Part shown: piece by piece, positions 24,778 to 32,054 of the stretch
Position numbering within the stretch: the stretch's first letter is position 1
Layout: each line of letters opens with the position of its first letter
NCBI RefSeq assembly: GCF_937973075.1
Contig: NZ_CALBWL010000010.1
Span: forward strand, 1 to 48,579
DNA length: 48,579 nucleotides
From: an uncultured Campylobacter sp.
Lineage (GTDB): Bacteria > Campylobacterota > Campylobacteria > Campylobacterales > Campylobacteraceae
Reading direction: 5' to 3'
Notes under the pieces: model-generated
What the model saw: only the letters and a program-made list of their open reading frames with translations
Databases searched by the model: none
Told to the model about the DNA's origin: nothing
Position numbers and translations under genes: made by a program

Positions 24778-25321
24778 CTTTTAAAATTTTTTTCTTTTGC
24801 TCGACAAATTCCTCGTCGGTCAAAAGCCCTTTTTCTTTTAAGGTGGCAAGTTTTTCTAGCTTTTGTATCCAATCTTCGGACTTAGCCGTACCTCTTTCTT
24901 CCGGAGCAGCCTTTTGTATGCGGTAGCCGCCTTTTTGCTTTTGAGTATATGCCCTAATAAATTCAGCCATATCTTTGGCGCTTGATTTGGGAATTATCGA
25001 ATCTATTTTGGCTTTATTATTTGCCGCGTATATAATGATTTCGCCGCTTAATAGACCCGTTTTATATTCGATTGAGCTGATTTGATCGTATAAGAAATTT
25101 TCAACCTTTAAACTAATAAGCCCTTTATCAATAAAGATAAGTCTTTTATTAGTTGCGACCAAAACCCCGATTCCGTGATTATACACTCCAGAAGTAGCAC
25201 TTTGAATGACTTCATCCTGCCAGATTATATCCGGGAGGCATTTAATTTCTTTTTTCGTCCACACGTCTTTTACATTTGAAAAGTCCGAGATTTGGCTTTT
25301 AATTTCCTCTAAAGTAGGCAT
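24770..25321 (-). CDS. PH-like domain protein with C-terminal SHOCT motif
   Basis: This 183-aa protein has a bacterial PH-like domain at about residues 35-125 (HGIGVLVATNKRLIFIDKGL, YDQISSIEYKTGLLSGEI) and a C-terminal SHOCT motif (LEKLATLKEKGLLTDEEF). Such proteins occur in Firmicutes and phages, usually of unknown role, and SHOCT often mediates oligomerisation or membrane contact. It lies before the thermonuclease gene and downstream of the Mor gene, so it may be a late or cargo gene. Confidence 0.75.
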   Translation of the reverse strand: MPTLEEIKSQISDFSNVKDVWTKKEIKCLPDIIWQDEVIQSATSGVYNHGIGVLVATNKRLIFIDKGLISLKVENFLYDQISSIEYKTGLLSGEIIIYAANNKAKIDSIIPKSSAKDMAEFIRAYTQKQKGGYRIQKAAPEERGTAKSEDWIQKLEKLATLKEKGLLTDEEFVEQKKKILKDA

Positions 25322-25403
25322 TTCTTTTCCTTTGAAAAAATTAATGAATTATATTTCTTTTGAAATTAGTTGTCAAGCCTATGCAGAGAGAATTTGATTA
25401 AAT

Positions 25404-25664
25404 TTATGATTTTATAATTTTCGAGATCGTGCTGTAACTAAGATCAAATTTTGCAGCAAGCTCTCTGATTAAAATCGTTTTAGTCTTTCCTGCTTTTAAT
25501 CCCTCTTTATACTCTTTTCTGATATCGTCATTACGAAACGTCGCTTTGTAGCTAGGTATATAGATATTGGCGCCGCCAAAGTCTTTTAATATTTCACTTT
25601 GATTTGCGCTTTTTTTAATTCGTTCGTAAAACTCAACGAATAACTCAAAGTTGTTGATTATCAA
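25404..25664 (-). CDS. Mor-like middle transcription activator
   Basis: Start TTG 25664 is preferred because AAGGAA lies 7 bases upstream; the in-frame TTG at 25694 lacks it. The 86-aa product has the Mor/C family pattern: DFGGANIYIPS (beta-hairpin), ATFRNDDIRKEYKEG, and a C-terminal helix-turn-helix (ELAAKFDLSYSTISKIIKS). In Mu, Mor activates the middle promoter. Here it follows GemA with a 20-base overlap, as in Mu (gp16-Mor). It likely switches on the late operons. Confidence 0.83.
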   Translation of the reverse strand: MIINNFELFVEFYERIKKSANQSEILKDFGGANIYIPSYKATFRNDDIRKEYKEGLKAGKTKTILIRELAAKFDLSYSTISKIIKS

Positions 25665-26136
25665 AGAATTTTCCTTGCATCTTTCGTAGGGCAATAATCA
25701 CGTCAGTGGCTTCGCTGCGGCTTAGATACCATAGGCAAAATACCAGCCTACCGGTTATTCTCTCGATAAAAAGTCGCAACGCAAGCCCCGTTTTCACTCT
25801 TGCAATCCTGTTCCAAATACCCACGATGGTATCGAGCTGTCTTTGCGTAGCCTTTAGGGGGTCTTTTTTAGCGATTTCCCTTGGCACTCCGCCCGTTTGC
25901 GCGGCCGTATCTTTGGCGCTGTTTTGCCTCAATTTAGGCTCGAATTTATTTTTATATCCGACGAGAGTCAAAACCTTTCTGAGCTCATCGATATTGAGGT
26001 CTTTTAGGCTATCCTTGCCGAATTCCGCCTGTAGATATATCCTGCGACATTCATCATCCACGAAATAGTTATGCTTGAGCGTGTGGATCATTTTGATATA
26101 GTATTTTTTTAGCTCGTCTTTCTTATTTATCTTCAT
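25645..26136 (-). CDS. gemA: GemA-like regulator (Mu gp16, DUF1018)
   Basis: This 163-aa protein matches GemA: KKYYIKMIHTLKHNYFVDDE, LNIDELRKVLTLVGYK, TQRQLDTIVGIWNRIARVKT and LRLFIERITG. GemA of Mu modulates host gene expression and gyrase-related functions. It sits just before Mor, the conserved order, and overlaps the preceding ATPase gene by 14 bases. Confidence 0.85.
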   Translation of the reverse strand: MKINKKDELKKYYIKMIHTLKHNYFVDDECRRIYLQAEFGKDSLKDLNIDELRKVLTLVGYKNKFEPKLRQNSAKDTAAQTGGVPREIAKKDPLKATQRQLDTIVGIWNRIARVKTGLALRLFIERITGRLVFCLWYLSRSEATDVIIALRKMQGKFFDNQQL

Positions 26137-27094
26137 CGAAAAGCCCCTTATTTGCCATAGTTGTAATAGTTGTATCGGTTGTAACCGGTGGCCTGCAACT
26201 ATATATTACGCTTTTGCCAGCCTTGCGGCTAAACCACAATTTGCCGTCAAATTTATCTAAACAATCGCGGGCGGTTTTATCATCCTTTGCATAGCCGGCG
26301 CTACCGAGAAGTTCGGTTTTATTTAGCTCCCCAAGCTCCAGCGCGCGCCTGATCTCAGCGGTAAAGCCGAGCTCGTATTCGCTCATCCTCGCAAGCTGCA
26401 AATCAAGCTCTTTTAGCTGCAAATTTGCGAGATCCACGCAAAAGCCACCGTCTTTTACCCCCGCGCGCTCTTTTGCCACCTCGCATAGAAAATTGAGCTC
26501 GTTTTGCGGGCTGGGGCGCTTGATGAGATGATACATTACATCGAGTGAATTTCTGATATGGTTGCTGCCCTGGTAGTTGCGCCCATCCTTATTTGAGTGG
26601 TGCAAAATCAAGATCGTAGCCCCAGCTTCGCGCAAATTTTTAAGCGCCGCAAAGAGCCTATTTACGCGGTTATCATTATTTATATCCACGAAGTCGCGCA
26701 GGCTATCCAGTATAAAAACGCAACCCTCATAGGCTTTACCTATCGCACTTTGTTCTAGCTTCATCACGAGCTCGAAGCCGTCCATTTCGATACTCGAGCG
26801 CTGAATGTAGCTGATATTTGGAAATTTGTTTATCAGCAGCCTATCCACGCCGCGCTGCTTTAGCACCCCGACGGGATTATCGTAATCAATGAAAAACACT
26901 CTTTGGCTTTCCTCGCAGAGCCTTTTAGCCAGCGCGAACGCCATATAGCTTTTACCCGTGCCGCCGTCGGCATAAATAAGCGTAATAAGCCGTTTTACTA
27001 AAAAATCCTCTATTAAAAATTCGATTTTCTCGTTAAAGCTTTCGCTTTTGAGGCTCGAGCTTTGTAAAAAGTCGAATATATCGTTTTCATTCAT
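26123..27094 (-). CDS. RecA-fold ATPase (RepA/AAA_25-like)
   Basis: This 323-aa protein has Walker A DGGTGKSYMAFALAKRL at about residues 42-58, Walker B CVFILDSLRDF, and TILILHHSNKDGRNYQGSNH, as in RepA-type hexameric helicases and phage AAA_25 proteins. The C-terminal 80 residues look like a winged-helix (LGELNKTELLGSAGYAKDD). It may help replication or strand handling during transposition. This is an addition to Mu's own set, which lacks such a gene. Confidence 0.8.
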   Translation of the reverse strand: MNENDIFDFLQSSSLKSESFNEKIEFLIEDFLVKRLITLIYADGGTGKSYMAFALAKRLCEESQRVFFIDYDNPVGVLKQRGVDRLLINKFPNISYIQRSSIEMDGFELVMKLEQSAIGKAYEGCVFILDSLRDFVDINNDNRVNRLFAALKNLREAGATILILHHSNKDGRNYQGSNHIRNSLDVMYHLIKRPSPQNELNFLCEVAKERAGVKDGGFCVDLANLQLKELDLQLARMSEYELGFTAEIRRALELGELNKTELLGSAGYAKDDKTARDCLDKFDGKLWFSRKAGKSVIYSCRPPVTTDTTITTMANKGLFDEDK

Positions 27095-27111
27095 ATCGGT
27101 GCCCGTCTTTC

Positions 27112-27198
27112 TTAATCTTTCAGTATTATTAGCGCTACGATCGCCGTGATGCTAAGCGCGATAAATATCGTGCTTGCGAATATTAAAAAGAGCTGCAT
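27112..27198 (-). CDS. small membrane peptide, 28 aa
   Basis: ATG 27198 shares its A with the TAA stop of the YopX gene and has GGAG 8 bases upstream. The peptide is almost entirely hydrophobic (MQLFLIFASTIFIALSITAI...) and ends LKD. One membrane span. Tight coupling suggests real translation. It could be a holin-like or regulatory peptide; no family known. Confidence 0.45.
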   Translation of the reverse strand: MQLFLIFASTIFIALSITAIVALIILKD

Positions 27199-27617
27199 TA
27201 TTTAATCTCCAAATTTGGGTTCTCGTATATGTTGCCGACGATCTCAAACTCATCTGAAGCGTTTTTGAATTCCTTAGTAATTGGATAATCCGGGTTTATT
27301 TTGCTTAAGTCGTGCATATAAAATCCGCAATCAAAGCAAATTTTATAAGTGCGCAATCCCCATCTAACGAAGAAGCCCGTATAAATTTCCATGCCGTTTT
27401 TGTCATTTACACCTATATATTGCATTGGCTCGATTTTACGAAAAGAAACCTCGAAGCTGGTTTGTTCTTTTTCGCTCCAAAGCGTAGCTATTTCATTCGC
27501 GAAATTTAGATCCATTACTTCATATATTCCTTTTGGAAATTTCTCATATCCAAGCGTTATTCCGCTTACCAGTCTTTGATTGCAACGCAAAAATGCCTTA
27601 AATTTAATCTCTCTCAT
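27198..27617 (-). CDS. YopX family protein
   Basis: This 139-aa protein begins MREIKFKAFLRCNQRLVSGI and has EPMQYIGVNDKNGMEIYTGF and FEIVGNIYENPNL, the YopX pattern (MQYTGLKDKNG...YEGD...IGNIYENP). YopX proteins are widespread in phages; function unknown. RBS AGGATAGGCG precedes ATG 27617. Confidence 0.85.
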   Translation of the reverse strand: MREIKFKAFLRCNQRLVSGITLGYEKFPKGIYEVMDLNFANEIATLWSEKEQTSFEVSFRKIEPMQYIGVNDKNGMEIYTGFFVRWGLRTYKICFDCGFYMHDLSKINPDYPITKEFKNASDEFEIVGNIYENPNLEIK

Positions 27618-27627
27618 CGCCTATCCT

Positions 27628-28419
27628 CTAAATTTTACAGAAGCAGTCTTTAAGCGGTTCGTCGTCAAATGCCAAAGAACCTTGCCTGCTTAGGCGGATA
27701 AATTCTGCCTCCATATCCGCGCAGGTTAAATTCCCCGCAAACCACGACGTATTCAATACTGCTTCGCCGCCATCTCGTAAAGCGAGAAGCTCAGCTTCGA
27801 TCCGCTTCATATACTCCCATTCAGGTTTGAAGTTTTTCCATACCTGATAGAAGGCGCGCTTTGACTGCGCAGGACAAAAATAGCAGCCCGTGCGGCTGAA
27901 GTATCTATATAGCGGATTTTCTATCTCGCGCTCTTTCAGATACGCCGTGCAGTCTGCTTCGCTCATATTGTAGTCGTCGATGAGCGGATACAAAAACTCA
28001 TTGCCGTCCATTCTGCGACGGGTTTCGTCTGTAGTGTAGCCGATATAGATCTTATATTCGTCGAAGTTCTGCGCCTTTAGCCAACGCTCAAACGGCGCAA
28101 CTTTCGCCTCTCTCCGCCACGCACAAAAGCCCTGCGTCTGCGGAGCGGGGAGACCTCGAATAGCACCTTTGTTTTCGCCTCTACTTATGCGTCCAAAAAC
28201 ACACTCCTCAAAGCTCATAGCGGGCTTTAAAATTGTGATCTCCTTGCCGTATCGCGCCGTAAAATACTCGCCGAGCTTGGCGATATATTCATACATAGCC
28301 GCGAATTCGTGCAAGGTATCGTAAAAAACAATATGATCGAGTGGCTTTTTGTCGCGCAGTAGCAAATCTAGCATCGCTGTGCTATCCTTACCGCCCGAAA
28401 GCGTTGCGATATGGGTCAT
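27628..28419 (-). CDS. PAPS reductase-like ATP-pyrophosphatase
   Basis: This 263-aa protein has the PP-loop SGGKDSTAMLDLL (residues 8-20), an ARYGKEITILKP strand and QGFCAWRREAKV. A Cys pair (GCYFCPAQSKRAF) at about residues 187-199 could bind metal or sulfur. The family adenylates a substrate with release of pyrophosphate. Phage members, common in Mu-like phages, are often suspected of DNA or tRNA modification. The partner here is unknown. AAAGGAAAGAG precedes ATG 28419. Confidence 0.83.
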   Translation of the reverse strand: MTHIATLSGGKDSTAMLDLLLRDKKPLDHIVFYDTLHEFAAMYEYIAKLGEYFTARYGKEITILKPAMSFEECVFGRISRGENKGAIRGLPAPQTQGFCAWRREAKVAPFERWLKAQNFDEYKIYIGYTTDETRRRMDGNEFLYPLIDDYNMSEADCTAYLKEREIENPLYRYFSRTGCYFCPAQSKRAFYQVWKNFKPEWEYMKRIEAELLALRDGGEAVLNTSWFAGNLTCADMEAEFIRLSRQGSLAFDDEPLKDCFCKI

Positions 28420-28474
28420 CTCTTTCCTTTAAATTTAAACTCTTTAACAAGTCTTTAAAATCAGCTTTAAAGGC

Positions 28475-28503
28475 TTGTTAAAGGGCTTAAAGCCCTTTAA
28501 CAA
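28475..28503. repeat. perfect palindrome between early genes
   Basis: A 29-bp palindrome (arms TTGTTAAAGGGCTT and AAGCCCTTTAACAA around one base) lies at the end of the 47-aa gene and before the PAPS-reductase-like gene. Fragments of the same sequence (CTTTAACAAG, 28442-28451) recur nearby. It could be an RNA processing or attenuation hairpin or a protein site. There is no clear U tract. Confidence 0.55.
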
Positions 28504-28630
28504 ATGTCTTTAGTTTTGCCCTTCTGACATATCTAGGCAAAAGCCTATTTTTATTATCTCTTGAGCCTTTAAATTTGCTCCAGTATATTTGAAACATGCT
28601 CTCTTTTGAAGTTAGCGAGTCGTTTTTCAT
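28487..28630 (-). CDS. small basic phage protein, 47 aa
   Basis: ATG 28630 follows AAAGGA with a 6-base spacing, 12 bases after the Gam stop. The product starts MKNDSLTSKESMFQIYWSKF and ends RRAKLKTFVKGL, rich in Lys/Arg. The family is unknown. A nucleic-acid binding role is possible from charge only. Its 3' end forms half of the palindrome at 28475-28503. Confidence 0.5.
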   Translation of the reverse strand: MKNDSLTSKESMFQIYWSKFKGSRDNKNRLLPRYVRRAKLKTFVKGL

Positions 28631-28642
28631 CTACTATCCTTT

Positions 28643-29131
28643 TTAGACATTTGCGCTTTGCAAATTTTCTATCTTAGTTTCGATGCGGAAGTTATCTTTC
28701 ACCGTGCGCTTTAGCCCAAGCTTAACGAGGCTTGCGTCATCAAGCTCGCAGATCGCGTCTTTGTTGATAGTCTCCTCGTAGGATATACAATCATCAAGCT
28801 TATAGCTCTTTAGCGCTTTGATGAGCTTTTCGACCTTTTCTTTGATGCGCGGCAAGCTTACGCTCTTGCTTAGTTTGTATCCGATCTTGCCGAAGGTGAA
28901 ATCCTTACTGCGCTTTTCGGCGAACTCCGCCTTATTGCTTTCACAAAATGCGGTGATTTGAGCTTCGATATATTTCTTTTCGCTGTCCAGCTTCTCGACC
29001 CGGGCTTTTTGTGCGTCCTTGATCTCGTTGCACTTTAGCGTTATCTCTCCGTTTATATCGGTCAAAGCCACCTCAAGCTCACACACTCGCTTTAGCGCGT
29101 TATCGACGTCTGCAAAATTATTTATCTGCAT
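28643..29131 (-). CDS. gam: host-nuclease inhibitor Gam
   Basis: This 162-aa protein fits the Mu Gam family (Ku-like, binds DNA ends). A coiled N-terminal helix (ALKRVCELEVALTDINGEIT) is followed by EFAEKRSKDFTFGKIGYKLS and KAICELDDASLVKLGLKRTV-like segments near the C-terminus (DASLVKLGLKRTVKDNF). It protects linear phage DNA from nucleases. AAGGAG precedes ATG 29131; its start overlaps the previous gene by 14 bases. Confidence 0.87.
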   Translation of the reverse strand: MQINNFADVDNALKRVCELEVALTDINGEITLKCNEIKDAQKARVEKLDSEKKYIEAQITAFCESNKAEFAEKRSKDFTFGKIGYKLSKSVSLPRIKEKVEKLIKALKSYKLDDCISYEETINKDAICELDDASLVKLGLKRTVKDNFRIETKIENLQSANV

Positions 29132-29513
29132 CTTTTTCTCCTTCTTTTAAATTTTTGATTTTTTCAAGCACAATTTTATAGGCATGAATCGAACCGTCCA
29201 TTCGCATTTGAATGAGTGCTAGCGGAGCATTCGAAAAGACATCCGCGGGCTCGTAATGATATCGCTCGTCCGCCTTGATTTCCGCTATCTCGCCTTTCAC
29301 GAATTTTTCAAGTTCACTAATCGTCTCTTCTTCCTCTGCTTTGAGACTATTTAGGATTTTACCGGCCGTCTCTATAGTGGCATCTGCCGCCGCCTGTGCT
29401 ACTGCAAGCTCGGGATCGTCGTTGTATGGCGGCTCTACTCTAGCGCTAGCGTAGCCGTGGCTGAGTTCTGCTTCATTTATCATGCGGCATATGAGCTTTT
29501 TTGTTGCTTCCAT
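29118..29513 (-). CDS. hypothetical early phage protein, acidic, coiled
   Basis: This 131-aa protein starts at ATG 29513 (AAAGGA 6 bases upstream); the frame to 29528 is not needed. Acidic and helical: NDDPELAVAQAAADATIETA, SLKAEEEETISELEKFVKG, KIKNLKEGEKDADK. Family not recognised. It is translationally coupled to Gam. Confidence 0.6.
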   Translation of the reverse strand: MEATKKLICRMINEAELSHGYASARVEPPYNDDPELAVAQAAADATIETAGKILNSLKAEEEETISELEKFVKGEIAEIKADERYHYEPADVFSNAPLALIQMRMDGSIHAYKIVLEKIKNLKEGEKDADK

Positions 29514-29640
29514 ATCTTTTCCTTTCAAAAATTTTAAATTTTTTGGCTAGGCTGTAACTCAGCACATAGCCGTATCGTAGGCAGATCGGAAGCGTATTTT
29601 TGCTCTTCTTTACGATCCGCACCGCATGCCTCTCACTCAT
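29473..29640 (-). CDS. small basic ORF, 55 aa
   Basis: ATG 29640 overlaps the stop of the upstream gene (ATGA style). The product (MSERHAVRIVKKSKNTLPIC, then YGYVLSYSLAKKFKIF) is basic. It overlaps the next gene by 41 bases, more than is usual, so the C-terminal part is doubtful. Probably real because otherwise 100 bases here would be empty in a tightly packed operon. Confidence 0.4.
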   Translation of the reverse strand: MSERHAVRIVKKSKNTLPICLRYGYVLSYSLAKKFKIFERKRYGSNKKAHMPHDK

Positions 29641-29986
29641 CGAAAAGACTAAATTTCAACTCCCTCACGCCGAGCTTTTTTGCAAGCTCTCGCTCGTAAG
29701 CCATACCTTTGCTCTCCTTGCTGTACTCGCACGGAAAGAAATAGTAGTAACTGCATACCGAGAGGAGCTCCTCGCAGTTTTTCATTATGCGATCTCGCTC
29801 CAGCTCGCTATACACCCCCATCCATGCAAGCACGGGCGATATAGGCTCGTAGCCGTTGGCGCGCACGATGGCGCAGGCCTGCTCGGCAAGCTTGCGGGCA
29901 TAGTAGTCGCGATCTCGATCATGCTTGCATTTGATACTTGCATACGGCGAGCTTACGAAGCAAAGCCTTGCCGTTCGTTTGTCCAT
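29633..29986 (-). CDS. DUF4406-like protein (nucleoside deoxyribosyltransferase fold)
   Basis: This 117-aa protein starts ARLCFVSSPYASIKCKHDRD, then RDYYARKLAEQACAIVRANG, EPISPVLAW and ERDRIMKNCEELLSVCSYYY, ending KGMAYERELAKKLGV. This is the pattern of small phage proteins with a nucleoside 2-deoxyribosyltransferase-like fold (SSPY at the start, SxGMxxE at the end). A substrate cannot be inferred. AAAGGAGAAAAT precedes ATG 29986. Confidence 0.7.
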   Translation of the reverse strand: MDKRTARLCFVSSPYASIKCKHDRDRDYYARKLAEQACAIVRANGYEPISPVLAWMGVYSELERDRIMKNCEELLSVCSYYYFFPCEYSKESKGMAYERELAKKLGVRELKFSLFDE

Positions 29987-30057
29987 ATTTTCTCCTTTCT
30001 TTTAAAATTTAAGCTTTAGCGCTTATATAGGCTCTTGCAAAAAGAGCCCGATAAACG

Positions 30058-30366
30058 TTACGCTTCTTGTAAATACTTTAAAATTTTCCCGATATACGGG
30101 CTTCCCGCCATCGTTTCATCGGCGCAAATATGAAGCCTACCAAAGCATGCAATTTCCGCACAAGGCTTTTTATCCCCGTAGCAAAAGCTCACGTAAAATG
30201 CCCAGCCCTTTACAAGCTGCCCGCCCTTTATTTCATCACGGCGCACCGAGCGCAGACCTACGCGCACCATAGCGGGCACGGCGGCGCTCATCTTTGCGTG
30301 CAGCTCTCGAAGAGCTGCGGCGCTATAATCCTGTGCGCTTAGATTTATCAAATCCTTAAGCTTCAT
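30058..30366 (-). CDS. hypothetical early phage protein, 102 aa
   Basis: ATG 30366 has AAAGGA 8 bases upstream and overlaps the sigma-like gene by 11 bases. The product has a helical start (MKLKDLINLSAQDYSAAALR) and a strand-rich part (KGWAFYVSFCYGDKKPCAEI). No family recognised. Confidence 0.6.
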   Translation of the reverse strand: MKLKDLINLSAQDYSAAALRELHAKMSAAVPAMVRVGLRSVRRDEIKGGQLVKGWAFYVSFCYGDKKPCAEIACFGRLHICADETMAGSPYIGKILKYLQEA

Positions 30367-30619
30367 TGATCGTTCCTTTCAGGCTCCAGCCGCTGCCGAG
30401 CCTTTGAGCCCTACATTTTTCTATCTCTGCGATAGTCTCAAATATCGCCATCCATTTCCCACGATTTCTAGGGTGCTTGAGTTTCGCAAGGGCGGCTCGC
30501 TCGATCATCGCTACCCGCTGGACGCTGATGCCGAATATCGCCGCAAGCTCTTTATAGCTCGTCTCGGCATCATCTTTTAGGGCTCTTGCGCTTTCGCGCT
30601 TACTTAGTGCGGCTACCAT
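30356..30619 (-). CDS. sigma-70 region-4-like helix-turn-helix protein
   Basis: This 87-aa protein starts at ATG 30619; a TTG at 30634 is also possible. It contains a sigma region 4 type HTH: TSYKELAAIFGISVQRVAMI, then ERAALAKLKHP. In full sigma factors this binds the -35 box. There is no region 2, so it is more likely a phage regulator or an anti-host factor than a working sigma factor. It overlaps the preceding small gene by 20 bases. Confidence 0.65.
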   Translation of the reverse strand: MVAALSKRESARALKDDAETSYKELAAIFGISVQRVAMIERAALAKLKHPRNRGKWMAIFETIAEIEKCRAQRLGSGWSLKGTINEA

Positions 30620-30764
30620 CTCTCTTCTCTTCAAATAGCACGCGCTGCTTATGCTCGCCCACTTTACCGATGTTAAAGCTCTCGACCGGGCGCAGGTAGC
30701 CCATCACGCGAGTATAGACGATGCACTTGGTGCGTTTTGTTTCAAGTTCTTTAGGAAATTTCAT
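30600..30764 (-). CDS. free-standing NrdD-type glycyl-radical tail (54 aa)
   Basis: ATG 30764 follows AAAGGAG with normal spacing; the longer frame to 30821 is rejected. The product reads MKFPKELETKRTKCIVYTRV, then MGYLRPVESFNIGKVGEH and ends EEKRDGSRTK. R-V-x-G-Y-L-R-P...N-x-G-K-x-x-E matches the C-terminal glycyl-radical loop of anaerobic ribonucleotide reductase NrdD, from memory. The Cys4 zinc site and the catalytic barrel are absent. By analogy with YfiD/GrcA, a spare radical domain of pyruvate formate-lyase, it could complement or repair host NrdD. It could also be a decayed fragment, but the RBS and tight packing argue for use. Confidence 0.65.
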   Translation of the reverse strand: MKFPKELETKRTKCIVYTRVMGYLRPVESFNIGKVGEHKQRVLFEEKRDGSRTK

Positions 30765-30774
30765 ATCCGCTCCT

Positions 30775-31010
30775 TTATTTGACTTTATAAGACGCCCGCA
30801 CGGGGCGCCATTTAAAATCAAAGTCGCCTAGCTCCAGATCTTCCCGAATCCGCGGCGGAAGTACGGGATCGGTACCGCTATGCTCTCGCGGTGTCTTCTC
30901 TTTGTAATCCAGCCCCGCGGGGTGCGAAATAGAATGAATGAGTGCGCGATTATGATCTCGTCTTTGCAAGCTTTTAGATCGCTCATTTTCATATCTTTTG
31001 AAATTTTCAT
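30775..31010 (-). CDS. small early gene, apparently frameshifted or two overlapping frames
   Basis: From ATG 31010 (GGAG upstream) a frame gives MKISKDMKMSDLKACKDEII and stops at 30828 with an unlikely arginine-rich tail. Another frame over the same DNA reads SHPAGLDYKEKTPREHSGTD and ends RPVRASYKVK at 30775, which looks like genuine protein. A single-base difference in the ATTCATTC stretch near 30945 would join them into one product of about 78 aa. Either a mutation, a sequencing error, or a programmed shift. Confidence 0.4.
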
Positions 31011-31038
31011 TTTTATCTCCTTACAACCATTACAACTA

Positions 31039-31968
31039 TTACAACAAAAGCATCTTCGTAGCTTCTTTCACTACGTCTTCATTTATCGTGCCGCCGCCGT
31101 ATTCGCAAAGCATCTTTGAGCGTTTTAAAAGCTTCTCGGTCTTTCTGAAATTTCCCTTTGCAAGCCTTTGTATCAGCCCTACACAGTCCTTATCTTCTAC
31201 GCCGAAGCTTTTGCAAACCTCTTTCAGATCATCTGATATAATCTGATTATCATCATTTAGATAGCTTAAGCCGCCCAATATCCATTTGTTACCGACGCGT
31301 GAGCTGAGCTGCTCTAAAGCGTCGCCGCTTCGCGAAGAGGTCAAATTTAGCTGCAATTTGTTTGTGCCGACAAGCACTAGCGGCGCGCGACTAAAATCGT
31401 GCATCCTTCTTAGGCTCTCCAGTGCACGATACGGAAGGTGCTCCGCCTCGTCTATGATGATCGTTTTACTGAGCTTTTTCAGCTCTGCTGCACTGCGACG
31501 GATCAGATCGTCGATACATCCCCTACTTTCTAATCCGAGCTCAGCCGTTAAAATTTTAAAAAGGCTTTTTGCAGACGTGTTGATCGTCGCTTCGATCAAA
31601 ATGCTATCCGGATGCGTGCGGACGTATTCCTTGATAGCCCTCGTCTTTCCGCTGCCCGCCGCGCCGCTAATCATTGCCATATCGCGATCTTTGACCGCCC
31701 AGTTTATGACCGCGTGGATGCTTTTTGCATCGCGGGTTTTGATGAAAGGTAGCTCGTCTTGCGTTACATCGATTTTTTTGATAAAATTGTCAATGTAGTT
31801 TTTTGCGGGTCCTTCTACTTTGTGTGCATATTTGTAGGAGGATCCCTCCTTGATATATCCCGAAATATACGCGGGATTAATCCCCAAAAGCTTTGCGAAT
31901 TTGTTTTGGCTCATACCGCTTTTTTCGTTTTCTTTGATGAACCGCACTATGTCGTTTGCCAGCTTCAT
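31039..31968 (-). CDS. transposition target ATPase B (MuB-like)
   Basis: This 309-aa protein has an N-terminal HTH (MSQNKFAKLLGINPAYISGY), Walker A SGAAGSGKTR (about 101-110), Walker B KTIIIDEAEHLP, and sensor-like APLVLVGTNKLQ. It matches MuB, which binds target DNA, activates the transposase and gives immunity to self-insertion. AAAGGATGAAAA precedes ATG 31968. It follows transposase A as in Mu. Confidence 0.93.
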   Translation of the reverse strand: MKLANDIVRFIKENEKSGMSQNKFAKLLGINPAYISGYIKEGSSYKYAHKVEGPAKNYIDNFIKKIDVTQDELPFIKTRDAKSIHAVINWAVKDRDMAMISGAAGSGKTRAIKEYVRTHPDSILIEATINTSAKSLFKILTAELGLESRGCIDDLIRRSAAELKKLSKTIIIDEAEHLPYRALESLRRMHDFSRAPLVLVGTNKLQLNLTSSRSGDALEQLSSRVGNKWILGGLSYLNDDNQIISDDLKEVCKSFGVEDKDCVGLIQRLAKGNFRKTEKLLKRSKMLCEYGGGTINEDVVKEATKMLLL

Positions 31969-32054
31969 TTTTCATCCTTTCTTTTAAAATTTAAAGTCTT
32001 TAAAATCCGTTTAAAGCCCTTTAAAAGGCATTTTTAAAACACCTTTTAAAAAGC

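Noticed and set aside
31286..31798. 170-aa plus-strand frame over the MuB-like gene
   Set aside because: Antisense to a gene with clear Walker motifs; Ser/Arg/Leu-rich shadow.
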